64,000 nt of DNA, from contig CAJNYU010003531.1 of assembly GCA_905331475.1 (NCBI GenBank), forward strand, positions 1 through 64,000, given 5' to 3'. The position numbers were made by a program, and so were the translations under genes. Under the pieces are notes generated by a model. That model searched no databases, was not told the DNA's origin, and saw only the letters and a program-made list of their open reading frames with translations. Of the stretch, positions 27,320 to 38,299 are shown in pieces (position 1 is the stretch's first letter; each line of letters opens with the position of its first letter). The stretch is from Rotaria socialis. Its lineage: Eukaryota > Rotifera > Eurotatoria > Philodinida > Philodinidae.

Positions 27320-27819
27320 TCACGACCAACACGATTAACTTTAATCTTCAAGCATAGATCTACTTTTTTTATTATTATCCTACGTAATTTAAAAGGTAGT
27401 TGTATTTTAAATCAAATCATTTTGAATAAATAACTAGCAGAATATTTAATCAATACTTGGGAGTTAGTAGCTGAAGCCGTCTTCAAGTAACTATAAGCAT
27501 TTATTATATGGTACTTGAATTTAAATAGTTATTGACTCGAAGAGACTGGTATTTTATCCAGTTGAAAATAACATTACAGAAATTTTATGTGATCGTCGTG
27601 ATTTTGCTCAAGTTTTATATCGTACATTTTCAAAGCTAGCTGATTAAATTCAATAATACATTATATATGCACATAATTAATATATTTCCTTTTTCAGGTA
27701 AAATGCAAATGGTTGTTTTCTCTTTTCTATTAAAAACTTGATAGAAATAAAAGCAATAACACACTACGAGTATACTCAATATTTGATAATTTTTTGCTTA
27801 AACGCTGTAACAAAGAAAC

Positions 27820-28685
27820 ATGAAAACTATATTTTTCGCTTATCATTTGTTTTATCTTACTGTTGTTAATTCGCAATCGACATGTGATGACATTTCGTTT
27901 GTTGATCGAGCTGAATGGGGTGCGCGAAAACCAATTTTAAAAGCAAATCTACCCAGTAAATCCCTGCCATTCTATGTCATTCATCATTCTGCTGATTCTT
28001 CAAAGTATATCTATCCTGTATAAAGTCATTGAATTAAACTGACTGTTTATAGTTGTTATGATGATGCTTCATGTACTAAACGAGTACAACAGATTCAATA
28101 TCGTCATCAATATGGTCTACAATGGTTCGATATTGGTTATCATTTTTTAATTGGTGAGAATGGTAAAGTTTATGAAGGTCGAGGATGGAATCATCAAGCT
28201 GCTCACTCACGCGGGTGGAACAATGATGCGTACGGTAAGAAAACAATTTTATTTATCATGTACACTGGTAATAGTTTTCATCTTTCAGGTATTTGTATTA
28301 TTGGTGACTTCAGAAAGGCATCTCCAAATGAAAAAGCCTTAAATGCACTACGTTCATTGGTTGACTGTGGTGTTAAACAAGGTTATGTCAAAGAAGATTA
28401 TTATATTATTACACATCGGCAAACACAACCACCAGGTTATACGGAATGGTAATGATGGCCATTTTCTTTTCTCTACATGTAATTATTAGACTTTTATTTC
28501 GATTTAGTCCTGGCAATGGTACACTGGATGTTGTAAGTAAATGGCCTCGATATTGTTCATTTCAAAATTCTAGAGTACCTTTAAAAGCAAATGAGACACA
28601 AATATATCTTGCTCTTAATTTCTGTGAAAAAGAATTCTCCACTTCTTCATTGGCTACAGCATATTTAGATGCTCCTTCTTTTTAA
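27820..28685 (+). CDS. Peptidoglycan recognition protein (PGRP), copy B, probable amidase
   Basis: Four exons (27820-28004, 28053-28234, 28289-28448, 28508-28685) give 234 residues in phase. A signal peptide (MKTIFFAYHLFYLTVVNS) precedes the PGRP/amidase-2 domain: FVDRAEWGARKP, then FYVIHHSAD, GYHFLIGENGKVYEGRGW, CIIGDF and ITHRQ...TECPG. The three zinc ligands expected of catalytic PGRPs are present: His of IHHS, His of THRQ and Cys of ECPG. I therefore predict a secreted N-acetylmuramoyl-L-alanine amidase that cleaves or senses bacterial peptidoglycan. A cysteine pair (CYDDASC) fits the conserved PGRP disulphide. After CPG comes an unusual tail of about 55 residues. Copy A is a pseudogene, so this is the only working PGRP here. 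Confidence 0.88.
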
Positions 28686-29515
28686 GCGAAATTTTATTTC
28701 TTAAATATAACTTTACAACAAAACTCGTAATGATGAAATAAATAAAGCTTACATTGGCATCCAAAGCCATATACCATAAACTGAATCTGTATTTGTATGA
28801 ATAGATAATTGGATTTCATGTATAATATTATGTCACCGAAAACAATCATATACGTATATCTTGTGTGTGTAGGAGTGTGCACGAGTGTTATAGTTTTACT
28901 AATTTTGTCACACCCAATGAGTGGAAACAATCATTTGATGAAGACCTTATTAATGTTAGATGAGTAGTAAAGATTGGATCACATAGAATTTGATCGAGTC
29001 GTATATTAAGATTCATTAAAGAGTTGAGCATTTCAAAAATTGTTTTTGAAATACTCCTTAGACTGTATCCTACTTACTGTGAAGCTATCAAGTATTTTGA
29101 CTGGCGTGGCTAAAGAATTTTCAAAAACGAAAAGTCAAAATGACTGCTTTTTGGTACAAACTATCGACAAAAAGTCATATTTTTTCCTATCGTTTTGTAG
29201 CTAAGACTTTTCTCTTTCTGATAATATAAGCTGATCACAGCTTTGGCCTTGATTTACCGATACATCTAGCAGAAAACACCTTAACATTCAATTTGACCAT
29301 TTTATGTCACGATAGATTAATTTCAATCTGCTATAGCCAATTCAAAATCAAACGCGAAACTTTCTAATGATCAGTACAGTAAAGACCGAGAGATTTCTTC
29401 ATAAAAAAAAATGATTCTTCCAAAAACACTCTGAATAAAGTAAAAATCTAAAAATAAGAGAGAAGGTAGCAATTCTTGTACTAAATGTCACAACAATTTT
29501 TTTAGGGTGAGGCAC
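28686..29515. other. Intergenic, no gene recognised
   Basis: AT-rich, only small unconserved open frames. A GTGTGTGTAGG patch near 28862 is too short to class with the telomere-like tracts. Confidence 0.5.
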
Positions 29516-29875
29516 AAGCAGACAAACATTTAGAATAAGGAGTTTAAATACTCAATCGGGAACCGCCATTGTGAGTCATTAACGGTCACTATACAAACGC
29601 TAGAAACGCATGTTTTTCACAGAATTTTTACTTTCAAAGCGTAAAAACGGCTATAAACTACAATTATGAGCGTCTACACACATTGTTATTATAATTATGG
29701 AATAAGTGTGCCTTTAAACCTCCATAACTGTAGTTTATAACGATTTTTGCGCTCTGAAAGTGAAAATTCTGCGAAAAACACGAGTTTCCTACGTTTGTAT
29801 AGTGACCGTTAATGACTCACAATCGAGGTTCCCGATTGAGTATTGAAACGCATTATTCCAAATGTTTGTCTGCTT
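29516..29875. mobile_element. 360-bp palindromic MITE
   Basis: The two halves are inverted copies over about 170 bp each. Both ends read AAGCAGACAAACATTT outward-in, followed by CAATCGGGAAC, then GTGAGTCATTAACGGTCACT and so on, with only scattered differences and a short loop near 29690. No coding capacity and no clear target duplication. A telomere-like palindrome starts six bases beyond its right end. Confidence 0.8.
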
Positions 29876-29880
29876 AGAGA

Positions 29881-29937
29881 CTGAGGATGTCGGTGGGTAG
29901 ATGTGGAGCCGTCTTCACGTGTATACACACCCACATT
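29881..29937. repeat. Telomere-like palindrome
   Basis: GAGGATGTCGGTGGGTAGATG on one arm and ACACACCCACATTC on the other face each other across a loop of about 20 bp. It belongs to the recurrent family discussed in the findings. Confidence 0.6.
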
Positions 29938-30454
29938 CATCAATACCTGGTATGAATGTATCTGAACATAGTGGAACAATAATTAAAAATGAAGTTGAAC
30001 AAAACTCTTACGAGAAATGGAACATAATAGTTATAAAGAAGGCATTTTCAAACCAATAAATCCCATCTTTGGCTCACTTTCATCTGGTTTAAAACAATAG
30101 CATTAGTTCCTATGGAAAAACATTTTTACGCATTGTGTGCAAAGATAGGCAATATGCACATTCATATCCTTATTTTGATGATCTTCGAACTCGTTTACAT
30201 GCTTAACAAATCAAATAAAATGCTTTTTTTTTCATTAAAAAAAAGGTTTTTGTCGACTTCGATTCCTCTTCGAAAAGTAGAGTACCCGCACAGCACTAAC
30301 TCATCATTCATATCAAAAACTTTTCAAAGGAATTAAATTGTTATTACTGTAAATAATTTGTCCTATGCATTTCATTAAGCAGGCGATACAATGACAAAAA
30401 TAATTGCAAAAATGAAAAGTATCGTGAAAACAATTAAATGAGTGACAATCTCTT

Positions 30455-31077
30455 TTAGAAGTTTGGTTCTACGTAGGTATATATAGTCGTAGAACATAAC
30501 GTGAATTTCAGTAAGTGCATGTTTTCTCTCTTCACCGCTTCCAAAACAACGGCCGGATCAATAAAAACAGCAAACACTCCGGTGACAACTGCTGCGTTTA
30601 CAGGAATGACATAAAATCCATTAATCATATTGCCAAGTGCTTCGGCTGATACAGATATTGCGAGGACTGGATGAAGTAGAGGTTGATTACGTCTATATAT
30701 CACAATGTTGTAGATGGATAATGCAATATATATGACTGGTCTAAAAATGAGGCTACGGCGCATGGTTTTGCATAAATACTCGCAATATCAAAAGCAAAAG
30801 AAAGGAGAATGGCAAATAAAGTTACATATTGGTACAAAAGAAAATGCCCACCACGCATAGCACTTTTGTTTTTAGTATTCATTTGGTAATTCATTTGATT
30901 CATGTTTCTCACAACATGATTATATTGAGCAGGATATGTCTTGCGAACGAATGCCAGTACCGTTGTTTCTCGCGGTCGGCCTATCTCCAATTTTGTATTT
31001 TGTACGCTAGCCACAACTCTGTTTTCATCTGCATGAACTACACGAACAGTGTTGTTTCGATACAGCTGAGTCGTCAT
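30455..31077 (-). pseudogene. Multi-pass membrane protein, frameshifted or mis-spliced
   Basis: Two overlapping minus-strand frames look like one protein. The first, from an ATG at 31077, has a polar N-terminus (MTTQLYRNNTVRVV) and one membrane segment (YQYVTLFAILLSFAFDIASI). The second starts at 30763 and gives three further hydrophobic stretches (LIFRPVIYIALSIYNIVIY; LLHPVLAISVSAEALG; AAVVTGVFAVFIDPAVVL). They meet near 30755-30770, where a shift is needed to pass from one to the other. No good GT-AG intron restores phase, so a frameshift is the simplest reading. I do not recognise the family; a four-helix membrane protein is what the sequence shows. Confidence 0.5.
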
Positions 31078-31584
31078 GTTTGCAGTTTTTATTTTATTTT
31101 ATTTCAAATAAAAGTATCAAGTTCAAGCGAAACAAACCTTTATTAATAGCTCGAAAATGTCAGCTTACTCGATGACTAATATGATAGCAATTCAATGCCA
31201 CATCATGAAACTAATATGGCAACACTTGACAAAACAGTACTTCTTTCTTATTATCACTAGAGTTCTGCTTGTATTTTTTTTCAAGTAGACACAGAAGTAA
31301 TGGCACGTGAAATGTCAACACATTTGTAGCTTTCGATGAAACTTTCGTGCGTCTGTTAAGTTGATTCTAATAAACAGTAGCTTGAGTGGCTTCTCCGTTC
31401 TGCATTTTGTAAAATGAAGGACACAGGAGAATATTAACGTTGTGAGAATCGTTGTTTCTAAACAATTGCATATAGCGCGTCAAAATGTGCACTTTTGACG
31501 CATACGAACGTCATTTTCTCCAATCTTCATCGAACTGGAGAGCATTTCATTCACTTACGCATTTAAAAATCAAAATTCATCATA

Positions 31585-31646
31585 AGGGCGTAAGTGTGGG
31601 TGTCGCTGTATTAGTTGCTTGTATTTGAAGATATCCCCACCCTCTG
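31585..31646. repeat. Telomere-like palindrome
   Basis: GTAAGTGTGGGTGTCG on the left and ATCCCCACCCTC on the right, inverted across a loop of about 30 bp. Confidence 0.55.
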
Positions 31647-31800
31647 CATTTCTTTTAGATTAATTAATTTCCTATTAGTGGCTCCAAGATTGTATTCTTC
31701 CAACAACTTTGATCGTTTTCATATTAGGGATCTCGCTGTTATTGCTAAATACAATGTATAGCTAGTGATTAAAAGCCATTGGTTAATACGAATTTTAGAG

Positions 31801-31873
31801 GGGGAGAGTGTGGATAGAAGCGCGCGGATCTCACTATTTGTAGCCAACAGTCATATCCACACCTACACCCTGA
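31801..31873. repeat. Telomere-like palindrome
   Basis: GAGAGTGTGGATAG on the left and TATCCACACCTACACCCTG on the right, with a 35-bp loop containing GCGCGCGG. It is 150 bp from the preceding one. Confidence 0.65.
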
Positions 31874-32733
31874 AACAGATCATGCTATATGCATGATATT
31901 AAATGATAGTTTTGTTTTGCTAATTATGATTAATTACTTGCTTTTATAGAATTACAACAGCTAAGATTATTTATGGTTCAGTCAAGAATATCTATCTATC
32001 TATATATATATATATGGCATAACGTTGTAGTCACTTACCACTATTAGTAGTTAGGTTCTCATGAAAGTAAGGTTTTCTAATAGCTTAAATATTAGTCTCT
32101 GATAGGTGTGCGTGCGCATAAGAGTGCTTTCTAATTGTATACCCACAACCTCAGCTGGAATTATTGAACTTGAATTGGCTCGTCTTTTATACGTTCTTGA
32201 AATTCAGATAATGCAAAGAAATGCATTTTATATTGTAATAACTCCTCTGCTCAAATACTCTTTAAGGGTTTCTTACTTTGAGATGAACTCTTTAGGGGCT
32301 TCGAAAAAGTTTCTTTAAGTGCTAGGGTTTAGTATTCTACGTTTTTATTTTACAGTGTTTGTTGTTTGAGTTTTCCTTTTCTTTGAAACATTCATTTATT
32401 CGAATAGTATTATTGAAATTTTTTGAACTATTAAGAGTTGATTGATGTTTTTATTATGCTCCGAATACTCTAGTTTTAGATTCTATAGATACCTGTTGAT
32501 GACTCTTAAAGCAAGAGACAAAACCAGTGGTATGCAAGCTGCGAATCTAACCTATTACTTAAAATACACATCCCTCTTCACATCATCCGTTGAGAGATGC
32601 GTCGATCTGCTTTTGAGTTGATTAAATCTGTTTCTACAAGTGTTCATATTCTCCGATGAATTGTTCTCTAGAATTGTTCAATCCACGTAAGACCCTTTGT
32701 GGTAATTTGATTCTAATCACACCATCCAATTCG

Positions 32734-35700
32734 TTAGCCATCGTAAACGACCAGCTGGTTCATCATCTTTATCTTTTCGACTTTGAAAACTTCCATCAAA
32801 CGATCGATTAGTGAACGATCAGTGACGTCGATATCTTGCGCCTCTCCGCCTTTATGAATTTTGATTCCACCATGTACCACTGTGAGAGCCATCCCATTGA
32901 GCAAGCCCAGAGTAAAAATTAAGGGTAACCAAGCGGAATCTCCACTGTGTATATACACACTAAGTAGATGTTCAATTGATATTACATCAGAATCAAAGTA
33001 TGCATCATGAGCGATGAATGAGTGGATTTTCTCTATCAAATCAGCTCCGATATGAAACTTTCTCGTACATCCATACAACATTTCTTTAAGATATTTTCTC
33101 CTCACCTCACTCGCTGAAAACAAGTCATCTGGGACCCAATCCAGTAGCATGGCGATAACGTCCGGCGTTGCTGCTTCTTCAACCATCTCCTCCAACACCT
33201 TGAAGAGTTTTTTGCAGTACCACCAATCTTCATCTCGCATCGTTTTAAGTATGCCACCGATCACATCCAACTTTGCTCCATTCTTACTTATCTCAACCAA
33301 TCCTTGGCGAGCTGCAAAAAGGAGACCAGCATCATCATCACGGATACAGTGTAGCATAGCAGCGATCACTTCCGGCGTCACTGCTTTTTCACCTATCCTA
33401 CCCAAAGCTTCACATGCTGCTCCACGGTCGTACAGATCTCCATCCTGCATAGTTTCCAACATAGCTGCGATCACCTCGGGCGTCGCTGCTTTCCAGCCTA
33501 CCTTAAACAAAGCTCCACGAGCTCCTGCTCGAACAAGCTGGTCTGGATCTCGTAATGCGTTTAGCACGGCCGCGATCACGTCTTCCGTAGACCCGTTTTC
33601 GCACATGTTCACCAATACCTGAGTGGCTGCTCGAACAATACCCATACTTCCATTGCTTATGGCACTGAGCTGGGCCTCGATTATGGCTGGCGTCGCTGCT
33701 TTGGCACCCATGCGACCTAGAGATATACAGGCAATCGTACGGACAATGTCATCTTCATCGCCGATCGCGTGTACGAGAGCGGCGATCACTTCTGGCGTTG
33801 CTGCTCTTTCGCCGATATTACCCAGAGTTAAATAGGCTGATGTACGGATACTGTTATCTTCGTCTTCCATCGCGTGTATCAGAGCGGCGACCACCTCTGG
33901 AGTCGCTGCTTTTTCACCTATGCTACCCAAAGCTTCACACGCTGCCTTACGGTTGAACCCATCTCCATCTCCCATCGCCTTGAGCATAGTGGCGATAACT
34001 TCTGGCGTAGCTGCTTTTTCACCCATATTACCCAGAGTTGAATAGGCTGATGTACGGACATTCTCATCTTCATCTTCCATCACGTGTATTAGAGCGGCGA
34101 TAACCTCTGGTGTCGCTACTTTTGTACCCATGTTGCCCAACGTTCCACAGGCAGTTCTACGGATACTTTCATCTTTATCTTCCATCGTGTGTATCAGAGC
34201 GGCGATAACTTCTGGCGTCACAACTTTTTCACCTATGCTAGCCAAAGCTTCACAGACTGCCTTACGCTTGAACCAACCTCCATCTCGCATCTCTCTGAGC
34301 ATAGTGGCGATAACTTCTGACGTAGCTGCTTTTTCACCCATACTACCGAGAGTCGAACACGCTGATATACAGACACTCTCCTCATCATCTCCCATCGCGT
34401 ATACCAGAGCGGCGATCACCTCTGGCGTCGCTACGTTTTCACCTATGCTGCCCAACGCTTCACAGGCTGCCTTACGCTTGAACCAATCTACATCTCCCAT
34501 CGCCTTGAGCATAGTGGCGATAACTTCTGGCGTAGCTGCGTTTTCACCCATATTACCCAGAGTTAAATAGGCTGATGTACGGACATCCTCATCTTCATCT
34601 TCCATCGCGTGCACCAGACCGACAATCACTTCTGAGGACACTGCTTCTTTCCATATCTTCATCAAAACTCGACGAGCTCCTTCACGAACAACTTCAGCTG
34701 AATGTCCAAACGCGTTGAGCATAGCGGCTATCACGTCTTTCGTGGATTCCTTTTCGCACATGTTCACCAACGCGTCAGTCGCTGCTGTGAAAATATCCTC
34801 ATCTCCATTGCGTATGGCACTGAGCTGTGCCTTGATCACGACTGGTGTCGCTGCTTTGGCACCCATGTTACCCATAGCTATACATGCTGCGGTAACAACT
34901 GCCATATTTTCATCTCCCATCGCCTTGAGCATAGTGTCGATTACCTCTGGCGTCGCTGCTTTGTCGCCCATGTTACCCAGAGTTATACAGGCTTTTGTAC
35001 GAACATTCTCATCTTTATCGTCGATCATATGTACCAGAACGGTGATTACCTTTGACATCACTCCATTCTCACTCATCTGAGCCAAAATTTCGTGCGCTGT
35101 ACGACGGACACTCTCATCTGTATCTCCCATAGCGTCGACCACTGCTGTGATCGTCTGATCCGTGACTGCGTTTTCTTCTATCCGGCCGACACTTTCACAG
35201 GCTACATTACGAACCCACGTGCATGCATCTTGCATCGCGTGTACCAGAACGGCGATCACCTCTGGTGTCGCTGCTTTTGTACCGATATTACCCAGAGTTG
35301 CACAGGCTGCTCTACGGACATTCTCATCTTTATCATCGATCGTGTGTATCAGAGCGGCGATCACCTCTGGCGTCGCTGCTTTTTCACCTATGCCATGCAA
35401 GGCTTGACATGCTGCTTGACGATCGTACGAATCTCCATCTCGTAATGCTTCCAGCATCGTGGCGATCACTTCTGGTGTCGCTCCCCTTTCCCCTAGTCTC
35501 CCAAAAACTCGCCACGCTACTGCACGAACATTTTCATTCGGGTCTCGCACCGCTTTGAGCACAGCCGCGATCACCTCGCCCGTATATGCTTTTTCCCACA
35601 TGTTCACCCACGCATCGGCGACTGCTCGGAACAAATACCCAGCACCATTGCGTATGGCGTTGAGCTGGGCGTCGATCACGGCTGATGTCGCTGCTTTGGC

Positions 35701-38293
35701 ACCCATACTACCCAGAGCGGTACATGCCGCTGAGCCAGCGTTATCGCCTTTATCTCCGATCCCGTTGAGCATAGTGCTGATCACCTCTGACGTCGCTCCT
35801 CTGTCACCCATACTTCCGAAAGCTTGATAGGCTGCTGCACGAACATTATCCTGCTCGTCTAGCGTCACGTTAATAAGAGCGGCGATAACCTCTGGCGTCG
35901 CTGCCTTCTCACCTATTGATTCCAGAACATGACAGGCTGCTACACGAACACTTTGCTTGGGGTGTTTCAGGTATGGAAGTACTTTGAATATCAATTTTTC
36001 TGATGGTTCAGTGATGCATAGGGCAGAGACGAACCAGATAATGTTTTCTGGGTCGTCTAGTTGATCTTGCTCTATAATTGTGACTAATGTGTTTTGTATC
36101 AATGAATTTTTTAGTAAATAGTTCGTCTGATTTAATGATTGTACTAGTTGTTCTCGAATTGGTGGGGAATGATGTTGGGAGCAGAACTTGATCCAATCGG
36201 ATATAGATTTCAAGTGTTGTGTCCTTTGCGGGAATACGTCATGAGGAAGTAATTCGTCGATGCAAGCTATTGTTAGTTTGATGGCTGTGATGCCGATTAA
36301 ATCTGCTGGTTCTTCTTGAATAGTCGACCAAAAGAGTTCGAGGCACGATCGATAAGGTATATGTGCGAGAAGACCTGATCCAAAGGTAAAAACAAAGTGA
36401 AACCGATGATCGTATCGGTTATTTTTGATGAAATTGATCGCGTTCTGTTTGGTTGTGCCTTTCAGCAAGCGTAGTAAATATCTGGCAGCAAAATGTTCTT
36501 GAAAGCTAAGATGTATGAAGTAGTGCTGTTTTTTCATTGGTTTCGCAGTGCCAATCGAATTATCTTCGTACGATTTAAGAATTCCTATGTTGAATAAATT
36601 GGAATAGTCGGACAAGGGACAAACTAGTTCGGCTTCTATTTCTTCCAGAAAATTCGATGTGAACAGGATAGTGTTATATTCCATGGCTCGGAAAGCTAAA
36701 AGTTCCAAAAGTTGCAACTCTCCATCGAAATGTTTGTAGACAGCTTGTTTGCTCATCTCTCCATGATTTATTTTGTTTCGTGCCAAATGACGACGGCATA
36801 GCCACTCTATTATGTTATCATACAAAGCTGTCATTGTGAGTGCTGTTGTTTTTGACCAATGCGGATCAGTCCAGAGGCTACAAATGAGCTCTAAATTTAC
36901 AGGAATATGAGAAATACCCCAAATATTCGAATTAGATTCCAAAAAGCGAAGGAGCTTTTTACTTTCGACGGTAACATTTTGTATATTTGGTTTAAGCTGA
37001 TTGAAGAACTGATCGATATACTTTGGTATATCGTCATTTGTGAAGCCTACAATTTCCAACTTAACATCATATCGTAATTCAATAGCATATGGACGACTGG
37101 TCAAGATATGATGTTGCGTTCGATATATGCACTCAAAGACGTCTCTTAGCTGTTCGGGACTGCTTTTGGAGAATTCATCATATCCATCTAGTATCCATAG
37201 AACTTGATGCTTGTTGCACATTCCTGTGAAACTCTGTATCTCTTCATATGATAAATCTTCGAATGGGAAATATTCTTTTTTCAGAAGATCTGCTAATGAA
37301 TATGTCCCAGGTGGATAGCGATTTTCTGTCAATTTTCGTAATCGGATCAAAACAACAAGCTGATATTCAGACAAAAGCTCATCCTTTGCCCATCTGTACG
37401 TGACATACTGACAAAATATCGATTTCCCTATTCCAGCTCGTCCGAGTATGAGTATCTTTCTCGTTGAACCTTTGCATTCGTTGAATATATTCTGAACATC
37501 GATTGGAGTTTTTGCAGTATGAATTTCTTCATATGTACTCAGAAGGGTGCCATGATATCGTTTTGAACTTGTCATTGGGTCACTGTATTTATCTCGATCT
37601 TTTTGATCATGCTCTTTCAACAGTTTCTCCTTTTCTTGCTGCTCTGCAGCTCCCACTATGGCCAGATTAACATAGCTTTGTTCGATTGGAAAACATTGTC
37701 CTTCGTCCATCATTCGTATGACAGTACTTTCTTGAAGATACTTTTGCTTGATCCGTGTGCGAAAATCATGTGATGATGACCTTGGTTCATTTGTTGCAGT
37801 AGAATGTTCATGTTTTATTCTATGAATGAGTTCTTTGATTTTTTCAATCTTCCTTTGGGTGGAAGTATCCGAGAAGTCAATGGCAAGTGTCGAACCAGTA
37901 ATGAAATCTAACCATCTTGAAGCTGTTGGCTTCCAAATTTTTCTATTGCTAACCATACAAGGAATAATACGTTTGCGCAGTTTTTGTGCATACTCCAATT
38001 CAAGTTTGCAGTTCTTCGACTCTTCGTATTCTCGCGTCAGGAAACAGCAAACAACTGAAGCATCACTTACTGCTTTGGCCATACTAATAATAAGAAACAG
38101 AAATAATAGGAAAAACATTTTCTACAGTTTATCAAATACCTGTCATACATGTTGTCTTGCATATCTCTCTCGTCAAACCATACAGGAATATTTTCAGCTC
38201 GTAGACTTTCGTAAACGCTCTTGACCAGATCTTTACTATTGTGATTATATGACAGCATTACATGTCCATTTTCATCAGAGGTCCTATTCGAAT
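32734..38293 (-). CDS. TIR-NACHT-HEAT repeat receptor (NLR-like)
   Basis: Exon 1 (38140-38293) and a large exon (32734-38083) join across a 56-bp GT-AG intron. From the ATG at 38258 the product is 1822 residues; a splice acceptor at 38294-38295 suggests the true start lies in an unseen upstream exon. The order is: TIR, about residues 1-130 (MLSYNHNSKDLV, IPVWFDERDMQDNMY, VVCCFLT, then NCKLELEYA with the Glu typical of NAD+-cleaving TIRs); NACHT ATPase, about 250-420 (Walker A GRAGIGKS, Walker B LWILDGYDE, then ILTSRPY); an alpha-helical region; then from about residue 766 a run of 35-residue HEAT-type repeats of the KAATPEVIAALIHAMEDED kind; and a short C-terminal segment. This is the layout of an intracellular innate immune receptor: repeats sense, NACHT oligomerises, TIR signals. 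It is one unbroken frame of 1782 codons, so it is probably under selection. Confidence 0.9.
33107..35907 (-). repeat. 26-27 tandem 105-bp HEAT-coding units
   Basis: Starts of the first full unit (codon at 35907) and the 27th (codon at 33177) are exactly 2730 nt apart, which is 26 x 105, so no unit has gained or lost a base. Each encodes 35 residues, consensus near KAATPEVIAALIHAMxDEDE then VRxxAxxxLGxMGE. Several units are nearly the same and a dimeric pattern (ALIHAMED... then TMLKAMGD...) alternates in the later half. The plus strand also stays open over long parts of the array as a by-product of the repeat's composition. Confidence 0.9.
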
Positions 38294-38299
38294 CTGTAA

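Noticed and set aside
33149-35827. Many long plus-strand frames opposite the HEAT array
   Set aside because: They repeat with the 105-bp unit and result from the composition of the sense codons; no domain or start context supports them.
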